Shown piece by piece: positions 1-8,263 of a stretch of DNA of 62,954 nucleotides (its first letter is position 1; every line of letters begins with the position of its first letter). Below the pieces are notes generated by a model that did no database searches, was not told the DNA's origin, and saw only the letters and a program-made list of their open reading frames with translations. The stretch is from the NCBI GenBank assembly GCA_002689925.1, contig NZIO01000033.1, positions 1 to 62,954 of the forward strand, in the 5' to 3' direction. Position numbers and translations under genes: made by a program. This DNA is from Candidatus Pelagibacter sp. (GTDB lineage: Bacteria > Pseudomonadota > Alphaproteobacteria > Pelagibacterales > Pelagibacteraceae).

Positions 1-1
1 A

Positions 2-607
2 GAAGAGGGCTTAGTTGCTTTCGCTTGCACTTCATACAAGCCTGCTGTTGCTCCTGCTGGTGCAATTAAACCATTATTTGGAACAAACCCTATTTCTTTT
101 GCTTGGCCACGACCAGGTAAAACTCCTGTCGTTTACGATATGGCAACCGCATCAATGGCAATGGGAGAAGTTCAAGTTGCTAAAAGAGAGGGACATAAAG
201 TTCCTTTAGGGACAGGATTAAATAAAGATGGAAAAGAAACTACTGATCCAGCTGAAATAGCAGACGGTGGAGTTTTACTTCCATTTGGTGGATATAAAGG
301 ATCAGGAATAGCAATGATGGTAGAGCTGTTAGCTGGAGCTTTAGTTGGAGATAATTTTAGTTTTGAAACAGCTGCTAAAGATAATAATGATGGCGGACCA
401 CCTAGTGGAGGAGAGTTTATATTAGCAATTTCACCTGAGAAAATTGCAGGATCTGGCTGGGATTTACATGCAGATAAATTTTTTCAAAAATTGTCCTCAA
501 TGAAAGGAGTTCGTTTACCTGGAGAGAGAAGACATAAAAATAGATTAGATTTAAATTCTAGAAAAATTAATGAGGAATTAATTAAAAAAATTCAAAGTTT
601 ATCTTAA
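2..607 (+). CDS. Ldh2-family malate/lactate-type NAD(P) dehydrogenase, C-terminal part
   Basis: The reading frame is open from base 2, so the gene begins before the window and only about 200 C-terminal residues are seen. The visible part has the family motifs GTNPISFA and VYDMATASMAMG, followed by GGYKGSG and the glycine-rich PPSGGEF segment. These place it in the Ldh2 family (malate, L-sulfolactate, ureidoglycolate or piperideine/pyrroline-2-carboxylate reductases), which use NAD(P)H on 2-oxo or cyclic imino acids. The substrate cannot be fixed from this fragment. It converges on gcrA with an 8-base gap. Confidence 0.85.
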   Translation, partial: EEGLVAFACTSYKPAVAPAGAIKPLFGTNPISFAWPRPGKTPVVYDMATASMAMGEVQVAKREGHKVPLGTGLNKDGKETTDPAEIADGGVLLPFGGYKGSGIAMMVELLAGALVGDNFSFETAAKDNNDGGPPSGGEFILAISPEKIAGSGWDLHADKFFQKLSSMKGVRLPGERRHKNRLDLNSRKINEELIKKIQSLS

Positions 608-615
608 TAAAAAAA

Positions 616-1116
616 TTAGGCTGACTTTATCTTCTTTTCAATAAATTTAGGAACATCTTCATCTGTTATTACATCTTCCTCTTTTGCATTCTTAGGCTGA
701 AATGCATATAGAACATGTAGCTTACAATAAGAAAAATTTTTTTCTGATGTTCTTCCACAAAAATGAAAATCATTTTCATCTGGATGCCCTAGTGGCCATC
801 TACAAGTTTCATCATCAAGTTGTTCTAGAGATTTAGGATTCTCTGGTTCAAAATTTTTATCTAATAGTAGTGATTTGAATTTTACTTTTCTGCTCACCCT
901 TCCACTATTTATTTCTTTATTTTTTTGATCTTTATCTTTATTTCTAACATTAAAGCTTCTTAAAGAATTCGTTCTAGATGCTAAATTTAGTCTATGAGCT
1001 TTTCCAATAACCGCATTTCGAGTAGTTGCACCAATTGCTTCAGCAATTTGACTTGCTGTATGACCTTTAGCCCAAAGATCTCTTAGTTTACTTTCTCTTT
1101 CTGGTGTCCAGCTCAT
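616..1116 (-). CDS. gcrA: GcrA-type cell-cycle regulator
   Basis: 166 residues. The first 45 residues carry the GcrA helix-turn-helix signature (MSWTPERESKLRDLW, then SQIAEAIG and RNAVIGKAHRL). The middle is lysine-rich and variable, and the C-terminus has a conserved CRWPLGHP block followed by spaced Cys/His residues (FCGRTS, YCKLH) typical of the family. In Caulobacter, GcrA works with sigma70 at promoters carrying CcrM-methylated GANTC sites to time cell-cycle genes; the same role here is inferred. An imperfect inverted repeat lies 14 bases upstream of the start (1130-1174). The gene is divergent from the ABC permease. Confidence 0.92.
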   Translation of the reverse strand: MSWTPERESKLRDLWAKGHTASQIAEAIGATTRNAVIGKAHRLNLASRTNSLRSFNVRNKDKDQKNKEINSGRVSRKVKFKSLLLDKNFEPENPKSLEQLDDETCRWPLGHPDENDFHFCGRTSEKNFSYCKLHVLYAFQPKNAKEEDVITDEDVPKFIEKKIKSA

Positions 1117-1129
1117 TATTTTAATTAAT

Positions 1130-1174
1130 ACCTATATATAGTGTATTTTCAATTAAATTATACATTATATAGGT
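1130..1174. promoter_or_regulatory. Inverted repeat upstream of gcrA
   Basis: The arms ACCTATATA (1130-1138) and TATATAGGT (1166-1174) are perfect 9-base complements. The repeat extends inward with GTGTAT (1141-1146) against ATACAT (1160-1165) after a two-base bulge. It ends 14 bases before the gcrA start codon, so it could be an operator or a 5' UTR hairpin in the gcrA message. Function is not known. Confidence 0.45.
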
Positions 1175-1270
1175 TGAAATAAAGCTTAAAATTGAAAAAA
1201 AACCTATTTTTTTTGAGTTTTACACATTTTTTTATCGTTTTTAAATATATAAGGCTTATTAATTTTATTT

Positions 1271-2083
1271 ATGGTTCAAACTAATAAAAAATATAAAATT
1301 GGAGTAAGAAGATTTGGCTTAATCAACTGGCTAGGATTTTTTGCACTGTATAAAAAAGAAGTTCTTAGATTTTTTGTAGTTTGGGCTCAAACTTTACTAT
1401 CTCCAATAGTTACATCTTTACTATTTTTGATGGTGCTATCATTATCTATTGGAAATTTTAGAGGTGAAGTTTTAGGTTATCCTTTTATTGATTTTTTAGC
1501 ACCTGGCCTTATTGCTATGCAGATTATTCAACAGTCTTTTTCTCATTCATCTTCTTCTATAGTGATTGGAAAAATGCAAGGAAATATAGTTGATGTGCTT
1601 TATGCACCTTTGTCAGCGGCTGAAGTAACTTTAGCAATTGTTTTAGCAGCCACAACTAGAAGTATTATGATTGCCTCAATATCTGTAGTTGTATTTTCAT
1701 TAATAATTGAAATGAATTTTTTTAATATTTTTTATATTATTATTTATACTCTTCTATCTTCATTTATTTTAGGTTCGGTAGGGTTTATAGCTGGTTTATG
1801 GAGTGAAAAATTTGATCAAATGGCTTCGGTAACTAACTTTATAATTGTTCCATTATCTTTTTTATCTGGAACATTTTATACAATAGATAAGCTGCCAAAT
1901 ATTTTAAAAAATGTTAGTGAAATAAATCCATTTTTTTATATGATAGACGGTTTTAGATATGGATTTTTAGGTATTTCAGATGGTTCTTTAAAGTTTGGAA
2001 TGATTTATTTAATCTTAATATCTTTTTTTACTTGGCTTGTTGCCTATATTTTATTTAAAAAAGGCTATAAAATAAAATCTTAA
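1271..2083 (+). CDS. ABC-2 type transporter permease
   Basis: 270 residues with about six hydrophobic membrane segments. It has the ABC-2 signature region around residues 75-120, where a FLAPGLIAMQII segment is followed by a cytoplasmic stretch and LYAPLSAAE. The family includes YadH/NodJ-like exporters of drugs, lipids or polysaccharides, which pair with a separate ATPase. No ATPase gene lies beside it here, so the partner must be encoded elsewhere. It is 13 bases upstream of argD and may be co-transcribed with it. Substrate unknown. Confidence 0.85.
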   Translation: MVQTNKKYKIGVRRFGLINWLGFFALYKKEVLRFFVVWAQTLLSPIVTSLLFLMVLSLSIGNFRGEVLGYPFIDFLAPGLIAMQIIQQSFSHSSSSIVIGKMQGNIVDVLYAPLSAAEVTLAIVLAATTRSIMIASISVVVFSLIIEMNFFNIFYIIIYTLLSSFILGSVGFIAGLWSEKFDQMASVTNFIIVPLSFLSGTFYTIDKLPNILKNVSEINPFFYMIDGFRYGFLGISDGSLKFGMIYLILISFFTWLVAYILFKKGYKIKS

Positions 2084-2096
2084 AATAAATTTAATT

Positions 2097-3257
2097 ATGA
2101 GCTTTTTAGTTAAAAATTATAATAGAAGAAAAATTTCTTTCAAAAAAGGAAAAGGATCCTATCTTTATTCAACAAATGGAAAAAAATATTTAGATTTTGT
2201 GCAAGGAATTGCAGTGAATTCTTTAGGCCATTCAAACCCATATTTAATTAAAGCAATTAACAAACAAGTAAAAAAAGTTTGGCATGTCTCAAACTCTTTT
2301 ATTATTCCTGAAGGAGAAAAGTTGGCCAAAAGATTGACCAACAAAACATTTGCTGACTACGTTATGTTTCAAAATAGTGGTGCGGAAGCAACTGAGGCAG
2401 CGATTAAAGCTGCAAGAAGATACTTTTATTCAATCGGTAAACCGCAAAAAAATAGAATTCTTTGTATTAAAAATTCTTTTCATGGAAGAACTATTGCTGC
2501 AATCTTTGCTAGTGGTTCAAAAAAAATGACTGAAGGTTTTTATCCTAAAGTCGATGGTTTTGATCATTTTGAATTTGGTGACCACAAATCACTAAAAAAA
2601 TCTATTACAAAAAAAACTGCTGCCATCATGATCGAAACTATTATGGGGGAAGGAGGCATCAAAGTTATACCAGATTGGTGTCTTAGAGATTTAAGAAAAC
2701 TTTGTAATAAGAAAAAAATTCTTTTGATTCTTGATGAAGTTCAGTGTGGGATAGGAAGATCAGGAAAATTTTTTGCATACGAACATGCAAATGTTAAACC
2801 AGATATTGTGCCAATTGCTAAAGGAATTGGAGGTGGTTTTCCGATTGGTGCAGTTTTAATGACAAAAAAGGTAGCCTCAGGAATGACTCCTGGGACACAT
2901 GGTTCTACTTTTGGAGGAAATCCTTTAGCAATGAGTGTAGGTAATGCCGTGCTTGATGTGATATTTAAAAAAGGATTTCTTAAAAAAGTTCAACAAATTT
3001 CAAAATATTTTCATAGTGAATTAGAAAAATTAAGAATTAAACATCCTCACATTATTAAAGAAATTAGAGGACTTGGTTTATTAATTGGAGTGCAATTATT
3101 TTCTGATCAAACTAATTTTATTAAAAGACTAATGGATAAAAAACTTCTAACAATTAGAGCTAGCGAAAACGTAATAAGATTGCTTCCACCACTTACAGTA
3201 AATAAAAAAGAAATAGATTTAGCAATTAAAATTATAAATGAAGTTTGTGAAGAATAA
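2097..3257 (+). CDS. argD: Acetylornithine aminotransferase
   Basis: 386 residues, normal length for ArgD. It is a class III PLP aminotransferase that converts N-acetylglutamate semialdehyde and glutamate into N-acetylornithine in arginine synthesis, and may also serve the succinyl-diaminopimelate step. Visible landmarks are QNSGAEATEAAIKAAR (about 92-107), SFHGRT (127-132), LDEVQCGIGR (212-221) and the PLP lysine in AKGIGGG (K242). The neighbour argF supports the arginine assignment. The argF frame begins inside its last codons or just after its stop. Confidence 0.93.
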   Translation: MSFLVKNYNRRKISFKKGKGSYLYSTNGKKYLDFVQGIAVNSLGHSNPYLIKAINKQVKKVWHVSNSFIIPEGEKLAKRLTNKTFADYVMFQNSGAEATEAAIKAARRYFYSIGKPQKNRILCIKNSFHGRTIAAIFASGSKKMTEGFYPKVDGFDHFEFGDHKSLKKSITKKTAAIMIETIMGEGGIKVIPDWCLRDLRKLCNKKKILLILDEVQCGIGRSGKFFAYEHANVKPDIVPIAKGIGGGFPIGAVLMTKKVASGMTPGTHGSTFGGNPLAMSVGNAVLDVIFKKGFLKKVQQISKYFHSELEKLRIKHPHIIKEIRGLGLLIGVQLFSDQTNFIKRLMDKKLLTIRASENVIRLLPPLTVNKKEIDLAIKIINEVCEE

Positions 3258-3264
3258 AAAAAAT

Positions 3265-4197
3265 ATGAAAAATTTTTTAAATATTAAAGATATTTCAAAA
3301 TTAGATCTTAGAAAAATTATTTCTGATGCTAAAAAAAGAAAATTAAAAAGAAGAAAATTGAATCTTCTAGATCCAGATCAAGACAAGCCTTTAAAAGGAA
3401 AATTTCTAATACAAATGTTTGAAAAATCAAGCTTAAGAACAAGATTAAGTTTTTATCTTGCAATAAGACAACTAGGAGGTGGGGCACTTAACTTAAGAAA
3501 TGATGAGATACATTTAGGTATAGGAGGAGAGTCTATTCACGACACTGCAAAAATTTTGTCTAACTACGGTGATATATTTATGTTTAGAACCGACTCTGAT
3601 AAAAAAATGCAAGAATTTAGAAAATATATGGAAATTCCAATTATTAATGGACTAAGCCCAACATCTCATCCTACTCAAATTTTATCTGATATATTTACAA
3701 TTGAAGAAATAAAAAAAAAACCAATATCAAAACTGAATATTAGTTGGATTGGGGATTGCAATAACGTTTTAAACAGTTTGATTGAAGCATCAATTAAGTT
3801 TTCTTTTTCTCTAAAGATAGGTACGCCAAAACAATATATGCCAAATAGAAGTATATTATCTTTAATAAAAAAAACTAAAAATAAGATAAGTATTTATAAT
3901 GATCCCAAAAAAGCAATTAAAAGTGCAGATGTAGTTTTTGCTGATAAATTTATAGGTCTTAATGACAAAGTTAATAAAAAAAAAAAACTTAATGATTTTA
4001 AAAAGTATCAAGTTAATAAAAATTTGATGAAATTTACAAATAAAGATGCAATCTTTTTACATTGCTTGCCTGCGAGCAGAGGACATGAGGTTACGGGTGA
4101 TATAATTGATGGAAAGCAATCAGTAGTTTGGCAACAAGCTGTTAACAGATGCCACCTACAAAAAAGTATTTTACTCTATTGTTTTGAAAAGCTTTAA
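3265..4197 (+). CDS. argF: Ornithine carbamoyltransferase with altered substrate loops
   Basis: 310 residues from ATG 3265, eight bases after the argD stop. An in-frame ATG at 3238 overlaps argD, but the later start gives a family-like N-terminus (MKNFLNIKDIS). It transfers carbamoyl phosphate to ornithine, giving citrulline. Family motifs HPTQ (SHPTQILSD), a GDCNNV segment and HCLPASRGHEVTGDIIDG are present. Two usual signatures differ: the carbamoyl-phosphate loop reads FEKSSLRTRLSF instead of S-T-R-T-R, and the ornithine loop expected as D-x-x-x-SMG reads DKFIGLND. It is still most like OTCase overall because of the HCLP and C-terminal blocks. Confidence 0.88.
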   Translation: MKNFLNIKDISKLDLRKIISDAKKRKLKRRKLNLLDPDQDKPLKGKFLIQMFEKSSLRTRLSFYLAIRQLGGGALNLRNDEIHLGIGGESIHDTAKILSNYGDIFMFRTDSDKKMQEFRKYMEIPIINGLSPTSHPTQILSDIFTIEEIKKKPISKLNISWIGDCNNVLNSLIEASIKFSFSLKIGTPKQYMPNRSILSLIKKTKNKISIYNDPKKAIKSADVVFADKFIGLNDKVNKKKKLNDFKKYQVNKNLMKFTNKDAIFLHCLPASRGHEVTGDIIDGKQSVVWQQAVNRCHLQKSILLYCFEKL

Positions 4198-4206
4198 TTA
4201 AATAAT

Positions 4207-4743
4207 TTATTGAATTGGTTTTGGGTTGTCACTATTTTCGTTTAGATATAATATTACAGAAGCTCTATCCTCTTCTTTTTTAAGTCCAGCGAAAGCCATT
4301 TTCGTACCTTTAATGTGTCCTTTTGGATTAATCAAAAATGCATTTAGTTCATCAAAAGTCCAATTTTTTTCATAATTTAACAATGCTGCTGAATATTTAT
4401 ATTCATTTACAGCACCAAATTTTCTATCCACAACATTCCAAAGTGCTGGCCCCATTTTATTGTTGCCACCTTTATTTATACTGTGGCATGCAGCACATTT
4501 TTTAAATACTTTTTTACCATCTTCTATATTTGCTGATACTAATAAATTTTTAATACTTTCCATGCTAGAGTCGTTACTAACACTTTTCGTGCTGGTGGTT
4601 TCTTCTGGTTCAGGAACTAAATAAGCTGCCTTTTCTGGTTTTTGAACGGCAAAAACGTAATCAGCAACTTTATTTATTCCCATTACAACGATTATTGTTA
4701 ATAGAACTGCAGAAAAAATTTTACTTATTTCAAAAAAATTCAT
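4207..4743 (-). CDS. Membrane-anchored class I cytochrome c
   Basis: 178 residues. An uncleaved-looking N-terminal membrane helix (about 8-25) is followed by a Glu/Ser/Thr-rich linker (40-62) and a cytochrome c domain with haem-binding CAACH (C83, C86, H87) and a distal KMAF methionine near residue 147. This layout matches the CycM / cytochrome c-y type carriers of alphaproteobacteria, which pass electrons between the bc1 complex and terminal oxidases at the periplasmic face. It converges on argF with 9 bases between them. Its start codon lies at the edge of a 9-base inverted repeat (4742-4773). Confidence 0.9.
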   Translation of the reverse strand: MNFFEISKIFSAVLLTIIVVMGINKVADYVFAVQKPEKAAYLVPEPEETTSTKSVSNDSSMESIKNLLVSANIEDGKKVFKKCAACHSINKGGNNKMGPALWNVVDRKFGAVNEYKYSAALLNYEKNWTFDELNAFLINPKGHIKGTKMAFAGLKKEEDRASVILYLNENSDNPKPIQ

Positions 4744-4773
4744 ATGTTTATTCTTTTAAGCAAGTAAACATAT
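4742..4773 (-). promoter_or_regulatory. Inverted repeat overlapping the cytochrome c start codon
   Basis: The arms 4742-4750 (ATATGTTTA) and 4765-4773 (TAAACATAT) are perfect complements with a 14-base spacer. On the minus-strand message the downstream arm contains the first two bases of the cytochrome c start codon. A folded hairpin would therefore hide the start site; as DNA it could instead be an operator. Nothing shows which is true. Confidence 0.45.
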
Positions 4774-4844
4774 ACCATGAGTCATAAAAATAAAGACAAA
4801 GAAATCAAATATTTTGTGACTGTTAGACGCACTTTTAAGCATTT

Positions 4845-5576
4845 ATGTCAGATACTGTAATAATAATTCCTTCTAGATTGAATGCCAAAAGATTCCCCAA
4901 CAAACCTTTATCAAAAATCAACGGTTTACCAATGATTGTTCATGTAATGAATAAAGCAAAAGAATCAGACGTAGGAGAAGTTTTTGTAGCTACTCCAGAT
5001 AATGAAATTGCAGATATTGTAAAAAAAAATAATGGAAATTTTATTTTAACAAATCAGAATCATCCTACAGGCACTGATAGAGTTTTTGAAGCATTTGAAA
5101 AGAAAATGTCAAAAACAGTTAAATTTATAATTAATTTACAGGGTGATATGCCAAATATAAAAGTAGATTCCATTTCAAAAGTAGCAAATTATATTAAGAC
5201 AAACCAGTGTGATATATGTACCCTATGTTCTTTTTTAAAAAAAGAGGATATAGTAAATAAAAATGTTGTAAAAGTTCAAGTTAAAAATAAATTAGATTTA
5301 AAAAATTTTGTTGATGTAGAAGATTTTTTTAGAGAAAGTAAAAATATAACTAAAATTTATCATCATATAGGAATTTATGCATTTACCTCTGAATCAATTA
5401 AAAGATATATTAATACACCAAGATCTAAAAAAGAAATGGAAAGAAATTTAGAACAAATGAGAGCTATGGAAAATAAATTTGTTTTTAAAACAGGATTAAG
5501 CAAAACCATACCACTTAGTGTTGATACAAAAGAAAATTTAATTGAAGTAGAAAAGGAAATGGCAAAGAATGACTAA
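4845..5576 (+). CDS. kdsB: 3-deoxy-manno-octulosonate cytidylyltransferase
   Basis: 243 residues, typical KdsB length. It activates Kdo with CTP to CMP-Kdo for the lipopolysaccharide inner core. The N-terminal nucleotide loop is IIPSRLNAKRFPNKPLSKING (about 7-27), followed by GTDRVFEA, the metal/substrate segment INLQGDMPN, and YHHIGIYAFTS. It overlaps pheA by 8 bases, suggesting coupled translation. Its presence indicates that the organism makes Kdo-containing LPS. Confidence 0.94.
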   Translation: MSDTVIIIPSRLNAKRFPNKPLSKINGLPMIVHVMNKAKESDVGEVFVATPDNEIADIVKKNNGNFILTNQNHPTGTDRVFEAFEKKMSKTVKFIINLQGDMPNIKVDSISKVANYIKTNQCDICTLCSFLKKEDIVNKNVVKVQVKNKLDLKNFVDVEDFFRESKNITKIYHHIGIYAFTSESIKRYINTPRSKKEMERNLEQMRAMENKFVFKTGLSKTIPLSVDTKENLIEVEKEMAKND

Positions 5577-6414
5577 AAAAATAAAAGCAGCTTTTCAAGG
5601 AGAGCCAGGAGCATATTCACATATTGCTTGTTTAGAAATTTTTCCTGACGCTGAAATTATTCCTTGTTCTACATTTGAAGAGACTTTTAAAATAGCAAAA
5701 TTAGATTCAAATTATAAAATAGTAATACCGATAGAAAATTCTTTATCTGGTAGAGTTGCTGACATACACTATCTTATACCTAAGTATAAATTACAAATTC
5801 ATGCTGAGCATTTTCAAAAAGTTAATCATCATTTACTTGCTTCAAAAGGAACTAAATTAAAAAATATTAAAACTGTAAGAAGTCATGTTCAAGCACTTGG
5901 CCAATGTCAAAAATTTATAGAAGAAAATAAATTACAACCTATTATTTCTTCAGATACGGCTGGGTCAGCTAAATTTGTTTCAGAAAAAAAAGACCAAAGT
6001 GATTCTGCAATCGCTTCTAAGTTGGCAGCTGAGATTTATAAATTAGAAATTATAAAATCAAATATAGAAGATGAAAAAGGGAACGTAACTAGATTTCTCA
6101 TCATGTCTAATGACGTAAAGCATCCAGATTTTGAAAATAAAAAGTATATCACTAGTTGTATATTTAGGCTTAAAAGTCTTCCTGCTGCTCTTTATAAATC
6201 TCTTGGCGGTTTTGCTACAAATAATGTTAATTTATGTAAACTAGAGAGCTTTTCAGCCAGAAATACATTTGATCAAGTTAACTTTTACTTAGATATAGAG
6301 GGTCATATTGAAGATCCTCGCCTACAAAAGGCTTTAGAAGAGCTTGGTTTCCACACAGAAAAACTAGATATTCTAGGAGTATACGAGGCAGCAAAGTTCA
6401 GATCTAAATATTAG
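5569..6414 (+). CDS. pheA: Prephenate dehydratase
   Basis: 281 residues. It converts prephenate to phenylpyruvate in phenylalanine synthesis. A catalytic PDT domain (about 4-185) starts with FQGEPGAYSHIA and includes IPIENSLSGRVAD and the essential Thr-Arg-Phe motif in GNVTRFLIMS. A C-terminal ACT domain (about 200-275) should bind phenylalanine for feedback control; its LCKLESFSARN and FYLDIEGH blocks resemble other alphaproteobacterial PheA proteins. There is no chorismate mutase domain. It is downstream of and overlapping kdsB. Confidence 0.94.
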   Translation: MTKKIKAAFQGEPGAYSHIACLEIFPDAEIIPCSTFEETFKIAKLDSNYKIVIPIENSLSGRVADIHYLIPKYKLQIHAEHFQKVNHHLLASKGTKLKNIKTVRSHVQALGQCQKFIEENKLQPIISSDTAGSAKFVSEKKDQSDSAIASKLAAEIYKLEIIKSNIEDEKGNVTRFLIMSNDVKHPDFENKKYITSCIFRLKSLPAALYKSLGGFATNNVNLCKLESFSARNTFDQVNFYLDIEGHIEDPRLQKALEELGFHTEKLDILGVYEAAKFRSKY

Positions 6415-6473
6415 TTTTTTTTTAATTATATTCATTATTGTAGTTCTTAAATTTATGCTGATATAATATCATT

Positions 6474-6564
6474 GGAGGTTGGCAATAGGTGATAATTTCG
6501 GTAATAGGTCAGGTCTGAAAAGAAGCAGCCATAACGAAATTTTTCAGGTTATTGTTTAACCTCC
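6474..6564 (+). ncRNA. ffs: SRP RNA (4.5S / small bacterial type)
   Basis: The 91-base element has complementary ends (GGAGGTT at 6474 and AACCTCC at 6558-6564). Its apical domain GGTCAGGTC...AGAAGCAGCC is the universally conserved Ffh-binding region of bacterial SRP RNA. The tetraloop reads GAAA closed by a T-A pair instead of the common GGAA closed by C-G; both loops are GNRA type. It lies between pheA and dnaX, a usual place for ffs in alphaproteobacteria. It works with Ffh to target membrane proteins. Confidence 0.93.
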
Positions 6565-6573
6565 TATAAAAAA

Positions 6574-8259
6574 ATGAAAACAAATATTCATAAAATTTTA
6601 GCAACAAAATATAGGCCAAAAAATTTTAACGAATTAATAGGCCAAGATATTATGGTGCAGACAATAACAAATTCTATAAAATTAGAAAAACTACCAAATG
6701 CATTTTTATTAACTGGCATAAGAGGAGTAGGGAAAACTACAACAGCTAGATTAATAGCTAAAGCTATTAATTGTAAAAAAAAATTTATTTTAAATAAGGA
6801 TAATGAAATTTGCACATGTAAAGATTGTGATGAAATTTCAGACTCTAGGCATTTAGATGTATTAGAAATGGATGCTGCATCAAAAACTGGAATTGATGAT
6901 ATAAGAGAGTTAATTGAGTCTTCTAGATATAACCCTACCAGTGCAAAATATAAGATTTTTATAATTGATGAAGTTCATATGCTCTCAAAGCAAGCGTTTA
7001 ATGGACTACTTAAAACTTTGGAAGAACCACCACCATATCTTAAATTTATTTTTGCTACTACAGAAATTAAAAAGATTCCTTTTACAATTATATCTCGTTG
7101 CCAAAGATTTGATTTGCATAGAGTTAGTATTCAGATTTTATTTGAGTATTTAAAAAAAATTGCAAAAATAGAAAATTGTAAAATTTCTGACAAAGCTTTA
7201 ATTTTAATTTCAAAAGCAGCAGAAGGATCTGTAAGAGATTCATTATCATTATTAGATAGATCAATAATAAGCCAAAATTTCAATAATAGTGAAATTGATG
7301 ATCAGTTTGTTAGAAAAATGCTAGGAATAGCAGATAGATCAAAAACTCTTGAGTTGATAAAATTTATTTTTGAGGGTGAAAAAAAATCTGCACTTCATCA
7401 TCTAAAAGAAATGATTGATGAGGGACTTGATCCATCAAATTTTCTTAACGATTTTTTAGAAATAATATATTTACTTATTAGACAAAAAGATTTAGGTGAA
7501 TTTGACTCTGATTTGTCAATTTCTGAAGCAGAGTTAGCTAACATTAAAGATATATCCAAAACAATTAATATAAAAACTTTAACACTTTTTTGGCAGTTTA
7601 CATTAAAGGCCATTCAAGAATTATCAGTTGTTTCTAATCAATTTTTGTCATTAGAGATGATCGTAATAAGATTAATTCATTTAAAAGAGATGCCAAGTTT
7701 TGATGAAGTGATAAACAAGATTAATCAAAGTGGAGAAAATTTAGATGACACAAATATAATTAGTTCATCAACTCAAAAAGAAGATGCTACTACTGAGAAA
7801 GAAAAAAATATTAAATCTGATCAATTGAAAAATATTATACAAACAAAAACTGAACCTAGTATTAAAAATGAAGATAAAGAAAATAATAAAGCTTTTTTAT
7901 CGATTAATAATTTTGAAGAGCTGATTAAGATTGCTTCAAAAGAAAGAGAGATAGAACTCAAGTTTGATTTAGAAAGAAATGTTAATTTAGTTAAATTTTC
8001 TCAAGGAAAAATTGATATAAGTTTTAATGAAAATTTAGGAAAGGATTTTATTCGAAATTTAACCGACAAATTGCTATTATGGACGGGTAAACGATGGATC
8101 ATATCTCTTACTAAGGAAAAAGGACAGAAGACATTTGCAGAAATGAACATTGTTAAAAAAAAAAAATTGATAGCAGATGAAAAAAAAGGAAAAATTTACA
8201 ATGATTTCAAAAAAAATTTTTCTGATGCTGAATTGTTAAAAATAGAAGAGGATAAATAA
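6574..8259 (+). CDS. dnaX: DNA polymerase III subunits gamma/tau
   Basis: 561 residues. This is the AAA+ clamp-loader subunit, which organises the replisome and loads the sliding clamp. The Walker A loop GIRGVGKTTTAR (about 48-59), a zinc-binding cysteine cluster (C73 region with CTCKDC), Walker B IIDEVHMLS and sensor SRCQRF are visible. They are followed by a poorly conserved lysine-rich linker and a C-terminal tau-like region. ATG 6574 follows the SRP RNA by 9 bases. An A12 run (8155-8166) lies only about 31 codons from the end, too late to yield a gamma-sized product. It forms a cluster with ybaB and recR. Confidence 0.95.
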   Translation: MKTNIHKILATKYRPKNFNELIGQDIMVQTITNSIKLEKLPNAFLLTGIRGVGKTTTARLIAKAINCKKKFILNKDNEICTCKDCDEISDSRHLDVLEMDAASKTGIDDIRELIESSRYNPTSAKYKIFIIDEVHMLSKQAFNGLLKTLEEPPPYLKFIFATTEIKKIPFTIISRCQRFDLHRVSIQILFEYLKKIAKIENCKISDKALILISKAAEGSVRDSLSLLDRSIISQNFNNSEIDDQFVRKMLGIADRSKTLELIKFIFEGEKKSALHHLKEMIDEGLDPSNFLNDFLEIIYLLIRQKDLGEFDSDLSISEAELANIKDISKTINIKTLTLFWQFTLKAIQELSVVSNQFLSLEMIVIRLIHLKEMPSFDEVINKINQSGENLDDTNIISSSTQKEDATTEKEKNIKSDQLKNIIQTKTEPSIKNEDKENNKAFLSINNFEELIKIASKEREIELKFDLERNVNLVKFSQGKIDISFNENLGKDFIRNLTDKLLLWTGKRWIISLTKEKGQKTFAEMNIVKKKKLIADEKKGKIYNDFKKNFSDAELLKIEEDK

Positions 8260-8263
8260 ATTT

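Noticed and set aside
3265-4197. ArgF as a true N-acetylornithine or succinylornithine carbamoyltransferase
   Set aside because: The HCLPASRGHEVT and IIDG regions are ordinary OTCase and no proline-rich loop is apparent; kept only as a finding about altered loops.
4777-4860. A 27-codon frame ahead of kdsB
   Set aside because: It overlaps the kdsB start and has no ribosome site; too short to support without conservation data.
8155-8166. The A12 run in dnaX as a programmed frameshift making gamma
   Set aside because: Only about 31 codons remain, so slippage would not give the short gamma form; the run fits general A-richness.
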